Below, piece by piece: positions 1-12,000 of a stretch of DNA of 64,000 nucleotides. This DNA comes from Plasmopara viticola (taxonomy: Eukaryota > Oomycota > Peronosporomycetes > Peronosporales > Peronosporaceae). The DNA is taken from assembly GCA_001695595.3 (NCBI GenBank), contig MBPM02000007.1, forward strand, positions 310,001 through 374,000. The letters run 5' to 3'. The translations under genes were made by a program, and so were the position numbers. Positions within the stretch are counted from its first letter, which is position 1. Every line of letters begins with the position of its first letter. The notes beneath the pieces were generated by a model, which worked only from the letters and a program-made list of their open reading frames with translations, ran no database searches and was not told the origin of the DNA.

Positions 1-859
1 TCGTGGTGTGACTTGTAAAACGTCTGATGGGCCACTGTTAAAAGGACCATATTCATGACGAATAAGCTCCGACAGAGAGCTGGCGGTGGGCGAATACACG
101 ACCTTGTTGTTGTACAATTGACCTATCTGCTTACAATGCCGAGATTGTGCAAAAAATCGGCGTTCAAAAATGCGTGCAATATTCAGTTCTACGCCGAAAT
201 TTTGCAGTGAAAAACAACAGCGTATCCCCGAATTCATTAAGACCTTGCTGAACGTCTTCGGTGGATCAAACACGTGTTCAGACAGGCAAGGCATTAACCA
301 TGACGCGAGACCCTTTGGTCTCTTGAAGTTGTACCCATGGATGGGAGATTAGCATCGAGATTGTGCCAGGTCGTGAAATTCTACATTGAGATAAAGGCAC
401 TCCTGCTTCGGTGATTTATATCGAAACGGTACTAGTCCTTGACAGTTTATTATTGTAACCTCGCCCCCATCGACGCCATCTCGGCTCAAAGTGTGTCAAA
501 GCCGCTGGGTGCTATGCAATTCTGCGATTTTGGTGTTTCAGAATTTTGCATGTTAAAAAGTGCAAGGTTACGCGCAATTGACTTTTTTCTGATCGCCATT
601 TTGTTGTCAATTAATGCGCGGTTGGAAAGGCGTTTCTTGCGTTTGTCGAGGGGGACAAGTGACAAGCCAGTACAGTATACCAACTTTCTCAATCTTGGGG
701 AGATTGACGCTGAGACCGAGGCGATCGGTCGTGACATCAGCTGTATTGTATCACGTCGCATTGTAACACGACATCGTTTTTATGGTTTTGCGGCTTGCCA
801 AACACGCAAGTGCTTCACGATTGTGTGACTGTGTTTTTTAGACTAAAACCGTGTAGAAT
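1..859. other. Gene-free left edge
   Basis: I see no recognisable gene here. Short open frames exist on both strands (for example a 91-codon ATG frame on the minus strand at 486-761, rich in Lys and Arg), but none carries a motif I know. The stretch ends next to a small minus-strand frame described separately. Confidence 0.5.
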
Positions 860-1051
860 TCAGTTATTATAGCAATACGACCGGCACTTTATGATTGTCT
901 CAGTTGACTGACGCAATCTATTCTCGTTGGTAGCTGCGTCGAAAAGACGCTGGTATTGTTGCTCTTGTTGTTGTTTTCTTCTCGAAGCAACTAAGGCAAT
1001 ACACACGCATCCACTGCCGATCATTAACAGGCGGTCGATGTAAAGCCTCAT
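860..1051 (-). CDS. Possible 63-residue protein with N-terminal hydrophobic segment
   Basis: This is a short ATG-started frame that I do not recognise. Seen: residues about 8-20 are hydrophobic (LLMIGSGCVCIALVA), followed by a basic Gln-rich stretch (SRRKQQQEQQYQ) and a polar tail. A single N-terminal membrane or import segment with a charged tail would fit a small organelle or ER membrane protein, but this is only inference from shape. It lies upstream of and divergent from the START/FYVE pseudogene. The poly-Gln part comes from a TTG-rich simple stretch, so the frame could be chance. Confidence 0.22.
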   Translation of the reverse strand: MRLYIDRLLMIGSGCVCIALVASRRKQQQEQQYQRLFDAATNENRLRQSTETIIKCRSYCYNN

Positions 1052-1377
1052 GGATTTGCCGCGAAAGCTGCGCAAGAATTCGTAGTTGTGAAAACTTTAA
1101 GTGAAGCGCAAGAGCTTATAAATGTCGCGAAAAAGCAGGACTGACCTCTGAATGGTGCGATATGATTGGAAATTCTTGTATGATCCTACCTTAAAAGAGA
1201 GTCTCGACGACCTCTTTGATCGAGAATATTCTTAGAACAAGGTGCCTAAGCTGTTAATTCGCTGTTCTACCATTAAATTACCGTGCGTGATGGTCAAGCT
1301 GACAGCCTGTACAAATTATGGCACTCTGAGCCCTAAAACCTGCCTGGCGCCATTACAATTTGCACGCTGGCAAGTCT

Positions 1378-1392
1378 CTTCACTTAAAAATT
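1378..1392 (+). promoter_or_regulatory. Possible oomycete initiator-like element of the first START/FYVE gene
   Basis: The bases CTTCACTTAAAAATT lie about 25-39 bp before the ATG at 1417. They resemble the oomycete initiator plus flanking region (TCAYT-type core followed by a CAWTTT-like stretch). The paralog at 28892 has a comparable element, TCACTCTTCAAGTTT, at a similar distance, and the flanking bases also align. The function is inferred from position and similarity only. Confidence 0.28.
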
Positions 1393-1416
1393 CTCAGCGT
1401 CGAGCACGAGTGGCAT

Positions 1417-3169
1417 ATGCCTTCGACGCCCCATGCAAACAGTGAGATCGGTGACGACGACTTGTTAGCTCAATCAAGACACAAGCCGTTGCCTGCCGAC
1501 TACTTTGGTCACGTCCAAATCTCCGACATGAAACGCAAAGAATACCGCGACATTGTAACACGACGAGTCAATGCCTTGTTGGCCGATGAAATCCATACCA
1601 CCGAGGCGGAGCACGAGACCGAGTGGAAAACGTTTCGTCGCATCGATGATTTGAGCATCTACCGGCGACGCCTGCGCGGTCGACAGAAAAAGATGGCAGC
1701 AGCCTACGAAGAGTTTCCAGAAGCAGCCTTGGCCGTGGAACGAGGCAATGCCAGTATGAAAGTCCTCGGGACAGCGCGGGGTACGATCGAAGATATGCTG
1801 TACGGAATCAGCGCCACGACGCGAGCAGAGATGCTGACGGGCGTGTCTTACAGTACTCCCATCCAGGACGCCAATCTCTTGAGTGTCGTTGACAAAGCTA
1901 CAAAGGAGAATCCATTGCAGTCATTGGATATAATTTGGTTGCTAATCAAGACACCGGTCTTGCATGCCCGTGATTTTTGTTATATAAAAGCCACGGGCAC
2001 GGGGATCGACGCACAAGGAAGGGCGTATGGCTATTTAGTGGCCCATTCGGTAGACCTTCCGGAATGTCCACCATTCGACTATCGTCAGACCAAAATGCTC
2101 CGTGCCAAAGTCTTTTATTCGTTCCTCTTTCGACAACGGTCTCCGGATTGTATGGAAGTCGTTCCTCTTTCGACAACGGTCTCCGGATTGTATGGAAGTA
2201 ATAGGACGTGGTCTCTTTGACTTGGACGGAGGGGAGCTACTCAAGCTATTACTGCCTCATTTCGTCGCCATTGTACTCAAGGTGCTGTTGCGAGGTGGAA
2301 CTTGTGGAGAGGCCAAGAAACTCACCTTGTTGGCGCTACAAAACGCCGAGGAACGCAGCCAAACAAAGGCTTTGACAAAAAAGAGCGTGTGTTCGATGTG
2401 CGTTCGACGAAATCAGCGAATGTTCTCCGGCGCTCGTTTGCGCTCTTGTGACGGATGTGGTGTGCCTGTCTGTATGGACTGTAATCTCAAAGACAAGCGC
2501 ATCTTCTTGGGCACGAAGCGACCACATCGGAGCGCAGTGTGTTGCATGACGTGTGCGCAACACCTTAAAAGTATCCAAGGAGTGCGTCTTGGTGCCCCCG
2601 AGTTCCTTGTCGAAGCAGAGTATTTCCGGAAGCTCGAAGCGAGATCGTGCCCGTCGTCCGTGGCCATGGCATCGCCATCGTCACTGTCCTCGGACTCTTC
2701 TAGCTCCATGGCACGTGGTGACAACTCGGAAACGTTCAACTCCACGACATCGCTATCTTCGGATCTTGAGTTACCCACCGCACCTGTAGCGATGACCAAT
2801 TCCACGTCGGGTGACAGTCGGGCTGCTTCAAATGTCCACGAAAATTCTTCTAGTGAACGTTGCGACGGTAACGGGCCTCTACTTTCCGTTGACCTCATCG
2901 AGTTGGACGCAGAGGCGGGCAGAGGGACTAAAGTGACCGGCACAAGCACTTGGATTGACACCAGCAATCGAGTCAGCACATTGAGTCCCTCGCACCAAGT
3001 AACTGCTTTGGGTGGCAGTGCGCGCATCTTGCCAACCGTTAGGACCCCACCTTACAAGCAAAGACCCAACTCGTTGCTCGAGTGGATGAAGGAGCTTCAA
3101 TCGTCGGCTGATGAAGCGTACAGTACGACAAAAGCCAATGAAGAGGCCATGAAGAAGGCCATGCGGTAA
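1417..3169 (+). pseudogene. START/FYVE-like zinc-finger protein, frame broken by a 40-bp duplication
   Basis: This is a lipid-binding START-like domain followed by a FYVE-type finger. The frame from ATG 1417 reads through the START-like region and, from the duplication at 2121-2200 onward, runs out of register into a stop at 2218-2220. The other frame then carries the rest to 3169. The second part has all eight finger cysteines (CSMC, CDGC, CMDC, CMTC), a Ser-rich acidic linker and a C-terminal SLLEWMKELQSSAD block. The same block (SLLEWMRELQSSAD) ends the intact paralog at 27207-28892, its closest relative here. I chose ATG 1417 because it aligns with the paralog start; the longer frame upstream opens with TTG. 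An AATAAA lies at 3304-3309. If the duplication is real the gene is dead or yields a START-only truncated protein; if it is an assembly slip the gene is whole. Confidence 0.85.
2121..2200 (+). repeat. 40-bp direct tandem duplication causing a frameshift
   Basis: The 40 bases at 2121-2160 are repeated at 2161-2200 with only the last base differing (C versus A). Because 40 is not a multiple of three, the second copy shifts the frame by one. The encoded FLFRQRSPDCMEV segment occurs once in the intact paralogs (FLFRETALGSLNV). The near identity of the copies indicates a very recent event. Confidence 0.95.
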
Positions 3170-3500
3170 GAGGAGACCGACCAACACTGTTCACAAAGCT
3201 ATGTTAAGGTGCTTGGCGAGCTTTGCTTAATGTTTTGAGCATTTGATATTTGTCCATTTTAGGTCTCGTCTCGTCACAAAATTAAAATATCGTTTGTTGC
3301 TACAATAAATGTGCCGTGAGATGGTAGGTATACAAATTGTAGCACTTCGCTGCTTTCTATAAGAGCCTTAAAAGATTAGTGGTCACCCTACGAGTGCGTA
3401 GGCGTGCAAAATAAAAATTGACGCATTCATAGATTCACAGGTAGGACCAGAAGGATTATGTTTTGCTCAATAAAATAGTGTTTAAAATGCATTCTATTTA

Positions 3501-3600
3501 GAGCCGCGCCCCCCATTTCATTGTCCATCCCCCTTATTTGTGATTGGCTAATCAGATAAACTACTGATTGGCTAAAACTCGGGCTTGGTATTTGAAAGTT
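3501..3600 (+). repeat. Left terminal inverted repeat of the MULE-like element
   Basis: It pairs with 3986-4093 on the opposite strand. Relative to the right arm it lacks a short TTATCCAT-like insertion directly after GAGCCGCG and carries scattered substitutions, so the two ends are diverged but clearly related. Confidence 0.85.
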
Positions 3601-3985
3601 TAACCTCTTTTTGCTGTTTACTTCACCATCCACAGAACGCTACATTCACATTCACATTCACATTCACACTCTCTCATACAGTTGCCCTCTCCTACGATCA
3701 CTCTTTCGCTTTTGAGACCATGAACATGTTACCATCTTCAACCGAAAAGACCTATGCAATGATTGAAAAGGCCAAGACCACGTCTTAATTGCAAGCACGG
3801 GCTTCTGGATATAAAAAAAATGTCAGCACTAGGTTCTACACTTCCCCCTCGCGCAACTCTTTACCCGTAAGATAAAAAATGAACGTTCGAGTAGTCTTCA
3901 AAAGTTAACAATATTCTGTAACGCGCGGTATAGAAGAAAATCAATTAACTCGTGTTGTAGATGGGAAAGCGGTAGTGGCGTCACG

Positions 3986-4093
3986 AACATTTAAATACCA
4001 AGCCCGCGGTTTAGCCAATCAGTAGTTTATTTAAGTAGTCAATTACAAAAATGGGGAATGGATAATGAAATGGGGGGATGGATAACGCGGCTC
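3986..4093 (-). repeat. Right terminal inverted repeat of the MULE-like element
   Basis: Read on the minus strand it begins GAGCCGCG and follows the left arm through the GATTGGCTAAA and GGGCTTGGTATTT blocks. It contains a duplicated ATCCAT-type motif absent from the left arm. Confidence 0.85.
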
Positions 4094-4102
4094 TTCTATT
4101 TA

Positions 4103-7100
4103 TTGCACACTTTGTTTTCAATAACAGTGAACCAGCAGATTTTATTTCTCACATGCCTCTTCTGTGCAAGGTGCTGTGTGGCCACGTCAAATTCGGTAGC
4201 CTTTTTAGGTGCATGCGAGATTTGAACACCATGAAAGCCTTGACAACCGTATCTGACGAATGCGCACTTCACACTGCTCGTCAGACTATCTGGCTTTTGC
4301 GATTAGCTACATTTGCAGCCCCTCTTCTACCAAACAGTCGGAACGCGCCGCAGCGCTCAAGCTTTACAAGCAAAGTCTATGCTTAGGGCTCGAGTTGAAG
4401 GGGCTCACGGTAGCGTCTGTTCTAGGTATTGCTTAATGCCATCACCACAGAAGGTCAGAAAAGCCTGTGCCTTCTTTTCTGGTTCGGGATGTACTTAAAG
4501 ACCTTGGTCATTGATAATCAATTATCGTGAAGTCCACACTAGTTTCCTGGGCGGCCGGGCCAAAAGGTGGGCACTCACTCGTAAATGCACTCCATCAAAG
4601 GTTTCGTGCTTCGGAAGCACATGAAAAATAGTTGAACACTAAAGAGCAAATCTATTTCAGCAAGCTTAAATTTTGCCAGTTTTGCGCCCACTTGTCTGTG
4701 AGCAGCGAAGGCGCAACTTTACAAAATATATCCAAACATTTAAAGAGTTAGCGGTTCTCATTTCTACGGGTCATTTCTCATAGAAGCGAGGGTGACAGTG
4801 CTCTTTCATTGCGCAAGGGTCGCCTCGCGTTCGCTCTTCTAGGTGCAGGCATCATCGATAAGAAAAACAACTGATTTTTTTGAGAAGAGGCCAGCCATAG
4901 GCAGTCTCGAGGAATGCCGTGGATGGACAGTTCGACGGCCTAGAGAACTATGATCAGCAATGTTCGTAAATCCGCTGCTTCGAGTCTAGTATCATTGAGC
5001 GTAAGTGTTGCCGAGCAAACGAGCATCCGATACTTTAGCTGCGATAAATCAAGAATATTAAACTATGCGTGGCTACTAAGAACTAAAGTGGAATTTTGTC
5101 TCGCCCGAGGGCTTTAAATGGTGATTAGTAGAAACCTCACCCGAAGCTGGGCGATACTGGTCACCAGTAGGAGTGGGTACACCACTGGGGAAAAGTAAAT
5201 CCCTCTTGATACCTGTGCGGTTGGTTTATATTAACCTTTTGAGACTTCGCAGATCTCAATGGATGCCCCAGATCAGATGTAATAGTCGGAACACTTAAGC
5301 GTATGTGTTTTTAAAATTACCTCTCGACTTGGCAGAATCGAAGGCGTCGCGGGAATAAGACTCTGGCAGCAGATTGCGGCCAGCCAAAGTAAATTGGCTG
5401 ATGCTATAAGGGAGTGTAACATTTAGCCTTGTTTTAGCTCAATTGACAATGGATCGGCTCTAGATGTCTCTAATGTCATATTATACACATCAGTAGAATC
5501 TTAGGATATCGACAATACGGCGGCAATTTTTGGCCTTGACATGCTTTGAATTAACTATCGAAGGTATCGAAAGTTCTTTTACCTCCCGAGGTATACCTTA
5601 GCACGCTGAATGACTTGCAAACGAGTGTCACAGACCCGCAAGACATAGTAGGCGACACAGTCAAAAGACTTGTAATATACAGTTACTAGTTCGCAATTAG
5701 TGAACTTTCGCAAGTGGGGAACATTAGTCCACAAGACATAGGGGGTAATGTAGCTTCTCAAGTGGATAGCAAAGTAAGTAACATCGTATTGCTAAATATC
5801 ATTGAACTCTCGATACTTGATCAATTAGCGGGTATCAAAGACGACCGCATGATTGCAAAGGGGCTTAATCCGCAGGTCGGACATTGTGTCATTAAAAGTG
5901 GACCCATATCAGAGTAAGTGAGCGCAAGAAAACCTGAAGCTACGAAGTTCTTGGCGGAAGTATGAGCCGGGAATATTTTTGTAGTAATATTTTATACATA
6001 ATAGCACCCTCGAGAATAAAAATGTATCCTCGTAATAGACGAGGATCTCTTGGTTCGGCCTTATCAATAGCTTACGATACGCCTTGGCACAAGGTGATGA
6101 ACAAAAAAAGCCGGTATTTCTTAGTGAAAAGATTCTCAGATGTGGAGTAGAAGGATCACCATCAAAACTCATATCCGATCGAGGGGTGAGACACAAGAGC
6201 GACCCCGTGCCAGCACAAAGTATTGTACCCCGAGGCGACACCTACTGCTACAAGAGAAATTTGAGCTCACAAATACTTCTTTGCCAAAAAAGCAAACATC
6301 ATAGAAATGTTGAACACTGTTCTCAATTTTCCGCGTTATAGAAACCAAATAAAATTGACATCTACCACGCTATTGTAATGAGCTGAACACCACTACTAAT
6401 GTTTGGCCTTGCCGACTATTTGCTGGCTGTGTGGAACCCGCGAAACCTCCATTAACTCTTTTGACAAATAACGTGATGAAGGCTACAAAAGCTAGTACCA
6501 TGACTAAATCAAAGAAGACGATTTTCCGATTCTGCCGGATAAATAAAGCTGTGAGCGTGCTTTATGACGTTTCTACATGCTGCGTGTTACGTCAACTTAA
6601 TGAGGACGATTGTGATCGAGTCATCTTATATGTCGTCAAGCTTTTGACGACCATGTTTAAGCAGATGGTCAGATAGAAAGATTCAATTGCGGTCCAAGAC
6701 GACATTGTGCGCTGGGGCGTACATATATAATCCGACAAGTTGTCTATGGTTGAGTTTGATTCCAACAATGCGTCTCGCGTAAAAGGGCATTGCTTCCTTC
6801 TATATAAATGTGCCAAAGACAATCATCATTGTTTGAAGCACATATATTTCCGAAATAGTGCGAGGAAAGATAAAAAAAAATGTATTTTCTCCCATGTCTC
6901 CAATCTGAGATCCAATTTTAAACGGATACAATCAATGACTTGGCAAAATGTCGGACAAGCAATATTTGAAGGGCAAAGGATGCTTGCATACGCGCAAAAT
7001 GATTATAACGAAGTCTCGAGTCGACACAATTTGTATAGTGAGGTGAATAAGCATTGTTACATAGAAGGCCTTAGCTGAAATGGGTGGTCTTAATACAAGA

Positions 7101-8252
7101 GAAGCAACATCACTTATCACCTATTGCGGTCTTGGAAGAGAATGGGTCGGGGTACACAATGGACTATTCCTATACAACTTCGAGTCACTTGACGTTTAAC
7201 GCGGGGCGCCTAATTAGACATTGCAGTTTCAAGGCCTTCGAGTCTTACATAGATCTTAAGGTGTTCCCAGGAATTTTCGCTTCTGCGGGTACGGCAGGTA
7301 GGAGTGACCAAATTCTTTTGCTAACAGCTCTGCAGTATGAGCGATATAGAAGGGTCTTAAGAGCTCAAGGGTCACATTAAAAAATTGCGGCAGGACTGCC
7401 AGGGTCAATTTGAAGCGAAACCTCGAGCGCGTGCATTGATCGTACAAATGCTGCTGATCTCTACGAAGAAGGCGCACTGTCGACGCAAAAGCAACATACA
7501 CTGTGCTCCTTGACCATCTAAGTAACACCACTTCCGAGTTGATTGCGTTGTAAAGCAGAAACGCTTTAACAGAAATTAAAAATTTTCATGAATTAGCGCC
7601 GACTTCCCCGCCTAACAGGACTCTTGGGAGTCAGTAAAGACTCCGAACGCCGAAAGGCCGTTGTGGATTAAATTCAGAAGCAATGGGTGCCTTAAGTATA
7701 AGCGTGGTCTTTTGGTCGCACGATGGGAGACGGAAGTGATCCCAACCTGCTGGAGCAGCAACTTCTTACCGCCTGACTTTGCGTTATGCCGCGGTCGATA
7801 CATTTTTTAAAGTAAATGTTTACGACCCACCATGTTAGCAAAACGTTCTTCAAGCGCACGTTTTGTTCAACGTGATCAAATATAGAATGGTACTTCCTTT
7901 GAAACTAGATCGATCCCAAAAATGGTCTTTCGACAGAATAATGGTGGTAACAGCTGTGAAGAGTATCCGCATTTGGATTGCAATTTACTTTTGTCTTCTA
8001 GCCTAGACACCATCAAATAATATTCTTGAGCCGGATTTTTCGCGATCGCGCAAAGACGTCCTATAATTGTGCTAGCACAACGCCTTTTCTTGAAACCAAG
8101 TTTCTTTCATTTAGCCAAACGGGCGAAGCGGATGCGCATACTGCTTGGAGTCATAACTTACATCAGCCGAGTAGTGTTTATCTGGAAGTCTCTCTCTTAA
8201 TTTGTTTTTTGGCAGTCTAAGCGATATGAGCCAGTAAAAAAGTTTGTCTAAA
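4103..8252. other. AT-rich stretch without recognisable genes
   Basis: Open frames of 60-110 codons occur on both strands, but none has a known motif and most begin at non-ATG codons. Apart from the diverged repeat copy at 4305-4420 I see nothing I can name. The texture suggests heavily decayed repeats. Confidence 0.5.
4305..4420 (+). repeat. Diverged dispersed repeat, copy 1
   Basis: This aligns almost without gaps to 11165-11283 in the same orientation. Shared landmarks are CATTTGCAGCC, a GGAAYGCGCC block, and the AGGGCTC and TAGCGTC blocks at matching spacing. Identity is moderate by eye, so this is probably an old transposon piece of unknown type. Confidence 0.55.
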
Positions 8253-8303
8253 GATTCCGAATGAGCTATGGCAAAAAAGAGTTGCCATAGCCCCGTCGGA
8301 ATC
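8253..8303. repeat. 51-bp two-part hairpin
   Basis: The outer arms GATTCCGA (8253-8260) and TCGGAATC (8296-8303) and inner arms CTATGGCAA (8266-8274) and TTGCCATAG (8282-8290) are both perfect. They are separated by a symmetric 5x5 internal loop and a 7-base apical loop. The fold could belong to a small RNA or a transposon end, but the sequence shows nothing that decides this. Confidence 0.6.
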
Positions 8304-8554
8304 TCTGGGCAATGAAGAGCGATACGCACGTTTTCTGACTTATCAATGCGACTTTCCGAGATTATATAAAGTTTTATTCAGCATTTGTTGCTCCGGCCAG
8401 TCTTTTTATCTGCCTTAAACATCGTAATGAGCACATCGACTTTTCATATATAAGTTGGAGAGAGGTAGGAAGCTCCAATTATTCTTGTTTTCGATGAAAA
8501 TTAAGTCTAAATGGGAATAAGTCAGCGGGCGATCAAATTAAGCATTTAATTGTG

Positions 8555-9000
8555 CCTACACCGTACCTTATCTGGTAGGACTCGTAACATATACCGACCA
8601 TGCGTCGTTAAGCACCACAAAACACCTTTTTTAATAATAGCGGAATATTTCTTCAGTTGTTTAATATAACTGTGACGTGAAATATACGCCAATTGAGTAG
8701 ATTTGTTGACGCAGTATCATGTCGATCAAATATAAAGCTAGCTCATGTTGCCACAGTTCAAACATCCGTAATACATTTTATCTACTCAGCGTATGCAATG
8801 TGTGATGCTCTTCTACAAGTTTTACGCAAAGTTTGTAGACTCGGGTACATAGTTTTGGCATAGTCAATGTGAAGTTATATCAGCTGTTGATGTAAGCCAG
8901 TCTGCCGTTTTTCAAAGTGATCAAGATGACTCACCGCTAATAATATTAAGTCATGGATCTGTCTATTGAGTTGTCGTTAATGGCGCTGACGCTTTAACTG
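8555..9000 (+). pseudogene. Decayed Ty3/Gypsy pol fragment (RNase H to integrase start), copy A
   Basis: In frame fragments the DNA reads PYLVGLVTYTDHASLSTT, which matches the conserved YTDHASLRTA block of Ty3/Gypsy RNase H. Further on it reads VKYTP, the block that normally precedes ADALSRRPDY. Many stops and indels interrupt it. It is collinear with copy B at 40010-40420. No LTR or reverse transcriptase core could be found around it. Confidence 0.6.
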
Positions 9001-12000
9001 CAGCGAAAAATCTTTAGCTTGATTTACCTTGATAAGAAGACACTCATCAAGCATCGATCGATCTTCACCAATTTGCGTGCCTTGTGAACTTTCATGATCT
9101 CGTGTCAAATTTAAGCAAACAAGCGCATGCGTTGGTCTTGGACTTTGAAAAAGTGTTCGACCGAGCCGAATAAGACTCCATCTTTGAGTTTCTGAACGAA
9201 CGGGTCTGGCACTTTTTCACTCATAAGCAAAAATGCATCTGAACACCGCAAAATGTCTACCAAGCATTTGAGACAATCCAAAAACCAACTTAATGTCGCT
9301 GTTGCACAATCGATGGAACAACGCAAACATGAAACAATTAAGGGTATTGACAGGCTAATGAAAAGTGAAATATTGCCGCCAGAATTATAATAAGATCAGC
9401 CCGGAAGCTGTATAAGCTAAGTGACAATATCTGCGGCGTCGGTGTGAACGCGTCTCAAAGGCGAGTCAATGTCTTCTCGTTGAATACAAAGCTATACGAC
9501 TCAATTTAGCTTCTGCTTACGAGCGAGAAACAAGCTATAATTGAGATCAAGACATTGTTTATTTAGCCTGAAGAACATCTATAAAAGCTCACAAGTACAA
9601 CACTATTCTTTATATCAATTCTTCATGTCGATTTGGTGAAACCCGGGCACTTCATTGGCGACTAACACCATATTGAGGAATAAAGCCAAGCTCTTTTACT
9701 GTATGCTTCCCATATACAAAAACGTTTTCCCGCAAATTGTATAGTGATGCGTCAAGTACTGCTAATAGTTTAAGCAGCCGCATCACCGTAGGTCAAAGCT
9801 TGCTACATATAGCGAAGAATTTAGGCGCCATCACTTCATCAGCGCTGATGAACATGCCCTCAGATGGCCATACCACCATAGACTAAAGTTTTTATGTATG
9901 CAGAAACCCTTCAAAAGCTCAGCGCTAATGGAAGCGGCTCTTAAACATGAGCGCTTGAAAAATGAGGGTGCAATGTGCATATACAATTTCCGAACAACTC
10001 GTGTAAATAGAGACCTTCGTCGCGATCGCATCTGTATTAGCTACTTATTAACTGCGTATAACAAAAAAATAATTTGAGTGCGAACGACGGGGCAATATGC
10101 CAAGCAGGGACTATATCAACGTTCGCCTTCTCTGACAGTACGCATTTACGGGCGCGAATCATATACTTTTGGTTAATGTCTCAATCGCTCCAGTCAAATG
10201 ACCATCGAGAGAAGTTACTGTACAGTATGTAGCAACTAGAATGAGCGCGAAGTAATGAACACAGCAACCTTATTGAGCATGGCCCAGACAAAGTCAAAGA
10301 TGCTGCAAAGCTGGAGATTTCAGGCACCATGTTGCGATGTTGACAAGAATGAATGTTCAATAAAGCCGCAGCTTGTGCCTGCTTTAAGCGGCGAAGCAAA
10401 ATGAAAGTGTTTAATCCACATAAGCGACCACGTTGAGATAAGGGTCTTAATACTAAAAACATACAGTTCCTATTTATACTGCAATAGTAGAACGGTGTAT
10501 CAAGACCGAGACTAAGCTGTACCTTCTCAACAATATTTGCCCTATACTAATACCGATGGACTTGCCCTTGATGACGGAGAAGAAAAAAAAATGGGCTAAT
10601 TTGTTTCAAGCTATTCCCGAAAATAGCATATTTCTTCCATAAGCCCCTTCAACTGTGTATACAAAGAGAATGCTAATGTTAAATTGAGTGCTTCGATGTC
10701 AACTTTGTGGCAATAAAAGTCTCAAGCACAGATAACACACTTGAGTCAAATGTATCAGCAATCTGGGTAAAGGCTGGCTTTTGTTCTTTTGGTTGGCCGT
10801 CAAACAAAAGACAAATACCCCATCGACATCTGCATAGCTCAAGAAAATCTTGCCTATATTGTGGCAGCAAATTAAGCCACATTATAAGAATAAAAGAAGA
10901 CGAAGTCGCTTAAGGTATTTTTGGTGAAACCGTCTTTAAAGTACATTTCCACTTTTCGGCCCGTAAAGATCCGGTTACCGGCATATTTAAGATTTTTCTG
11001 CCCGCCAAGGTACTAAATATTTTGGTCTTGGCGCAGTCAGTGCTACATTTACGCGGAGAAATCGTCTATTAGACCATAGTTAATCGAACGGCCTTTCCTC
11101 GTCTGTCGGACGCGCATTTTGCGTTCTTTTAACGAATTGCCAATTTCTATGAGCCTAGGAAGGCGGCTGCATTTGCAGCCAGCTTTATACCCAGCAGCTG
11201 GAATGCGCCAATTCGTCAAACCTTTGCAAGCGAAAATTGTCCTCTAGGGCTCAGGCAGCTAGCTCCAAAGATAGCGTCAACTATGTGGTCCAATTTTGTG
11301 ATATTAAAGTTTTTAATCTTTACAGAATTATTGTATTGATATTTCGTATATACAGCCTACATGACCACTATAAAATAAGAATTTGGCAGCTTTGAGTGCT
11401 AACCAATGTTATGTTGAGCTTTTTTACTGTCATCTTGTATTCGACGACAAGTTCGATTAGCCTTAATGTCAACTACAGGTTGGCAAAGAAGTGTTTTCCA
11501 TATCCTCTCGCTGATTGACAAGGTTGTAAGTGAACGCTCGGATTTAATACATGTCACTTGCAGACTCAGCTTGCTTCTCTACTTTGCCTAACCGATCCCA
11601 CTTTTGCCAATAGCGTCTTTTCGTGCGTATGTGATCAGAAAAGGGTAAAGTCTTAAATAGTTTAAGGTGTGGTTCGAGTTTTTTTACTTTCACAGTACCC
11701 GTCGTCGTGATCTAACTTTAAACATGAGGTTTGCCCGTTGATTGCAATTCCGCGTCAATTTCTAGTCATGGACATCCCCATTATCGTGTGCGAAGCTTTT
11801 GATATACGTGTGACCAGTAAATTGATAATAACCTTCAAAGTAAGAACACATCGTCCGTATTTAGTTCAACTAACGACTAGTCACGAAATGCGGCATCAAG
11901 TAATAAAAATATAAATCGTGCGCTTTGCTGCTACCGATAAAAAGAATTTGTATTATAATAGTTATCTACAAAAAACGCGATGACCGCATCATTTGATGTC

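Larger units (their letters stand above)
3492..4102. mobile_element. MULE-like non-autonomous element (593 bp) with 9-bp target duplication
   Basis: The element occupies 3501-4093. It starts with GAGCCGCG and ends with CGCGGCTC, and is flanked by the perfect 9-bp direct repeat TTCTATTTA at 3492-3500 and 4094-4102. Terminal inverted repeats of about 100 bp (3501-3600 and 3986-4093) share blocks such as CCCCCCATTTCATT, AAACTACTGATTGGCTAAA and GGGCTTGGTATTT. A 9-bp duplication with long inverted ends is the hallmark of Mutator-like elements. The interior has four hexamer repeats (ATTCAC, about 3644-3667) and a 22-codon ATG frame at 3720-3788. No transposase is present, so it would depend on a partner elsewhere. 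Confidence 0.85.

Noticed and set aside
9115..9170. ALVLDFEKVFDRAE, resembling a LINE reverse transcriptase block
   Set aside because: Only about 14 residues match, a stop follows at once, and no other LINE motif is present.
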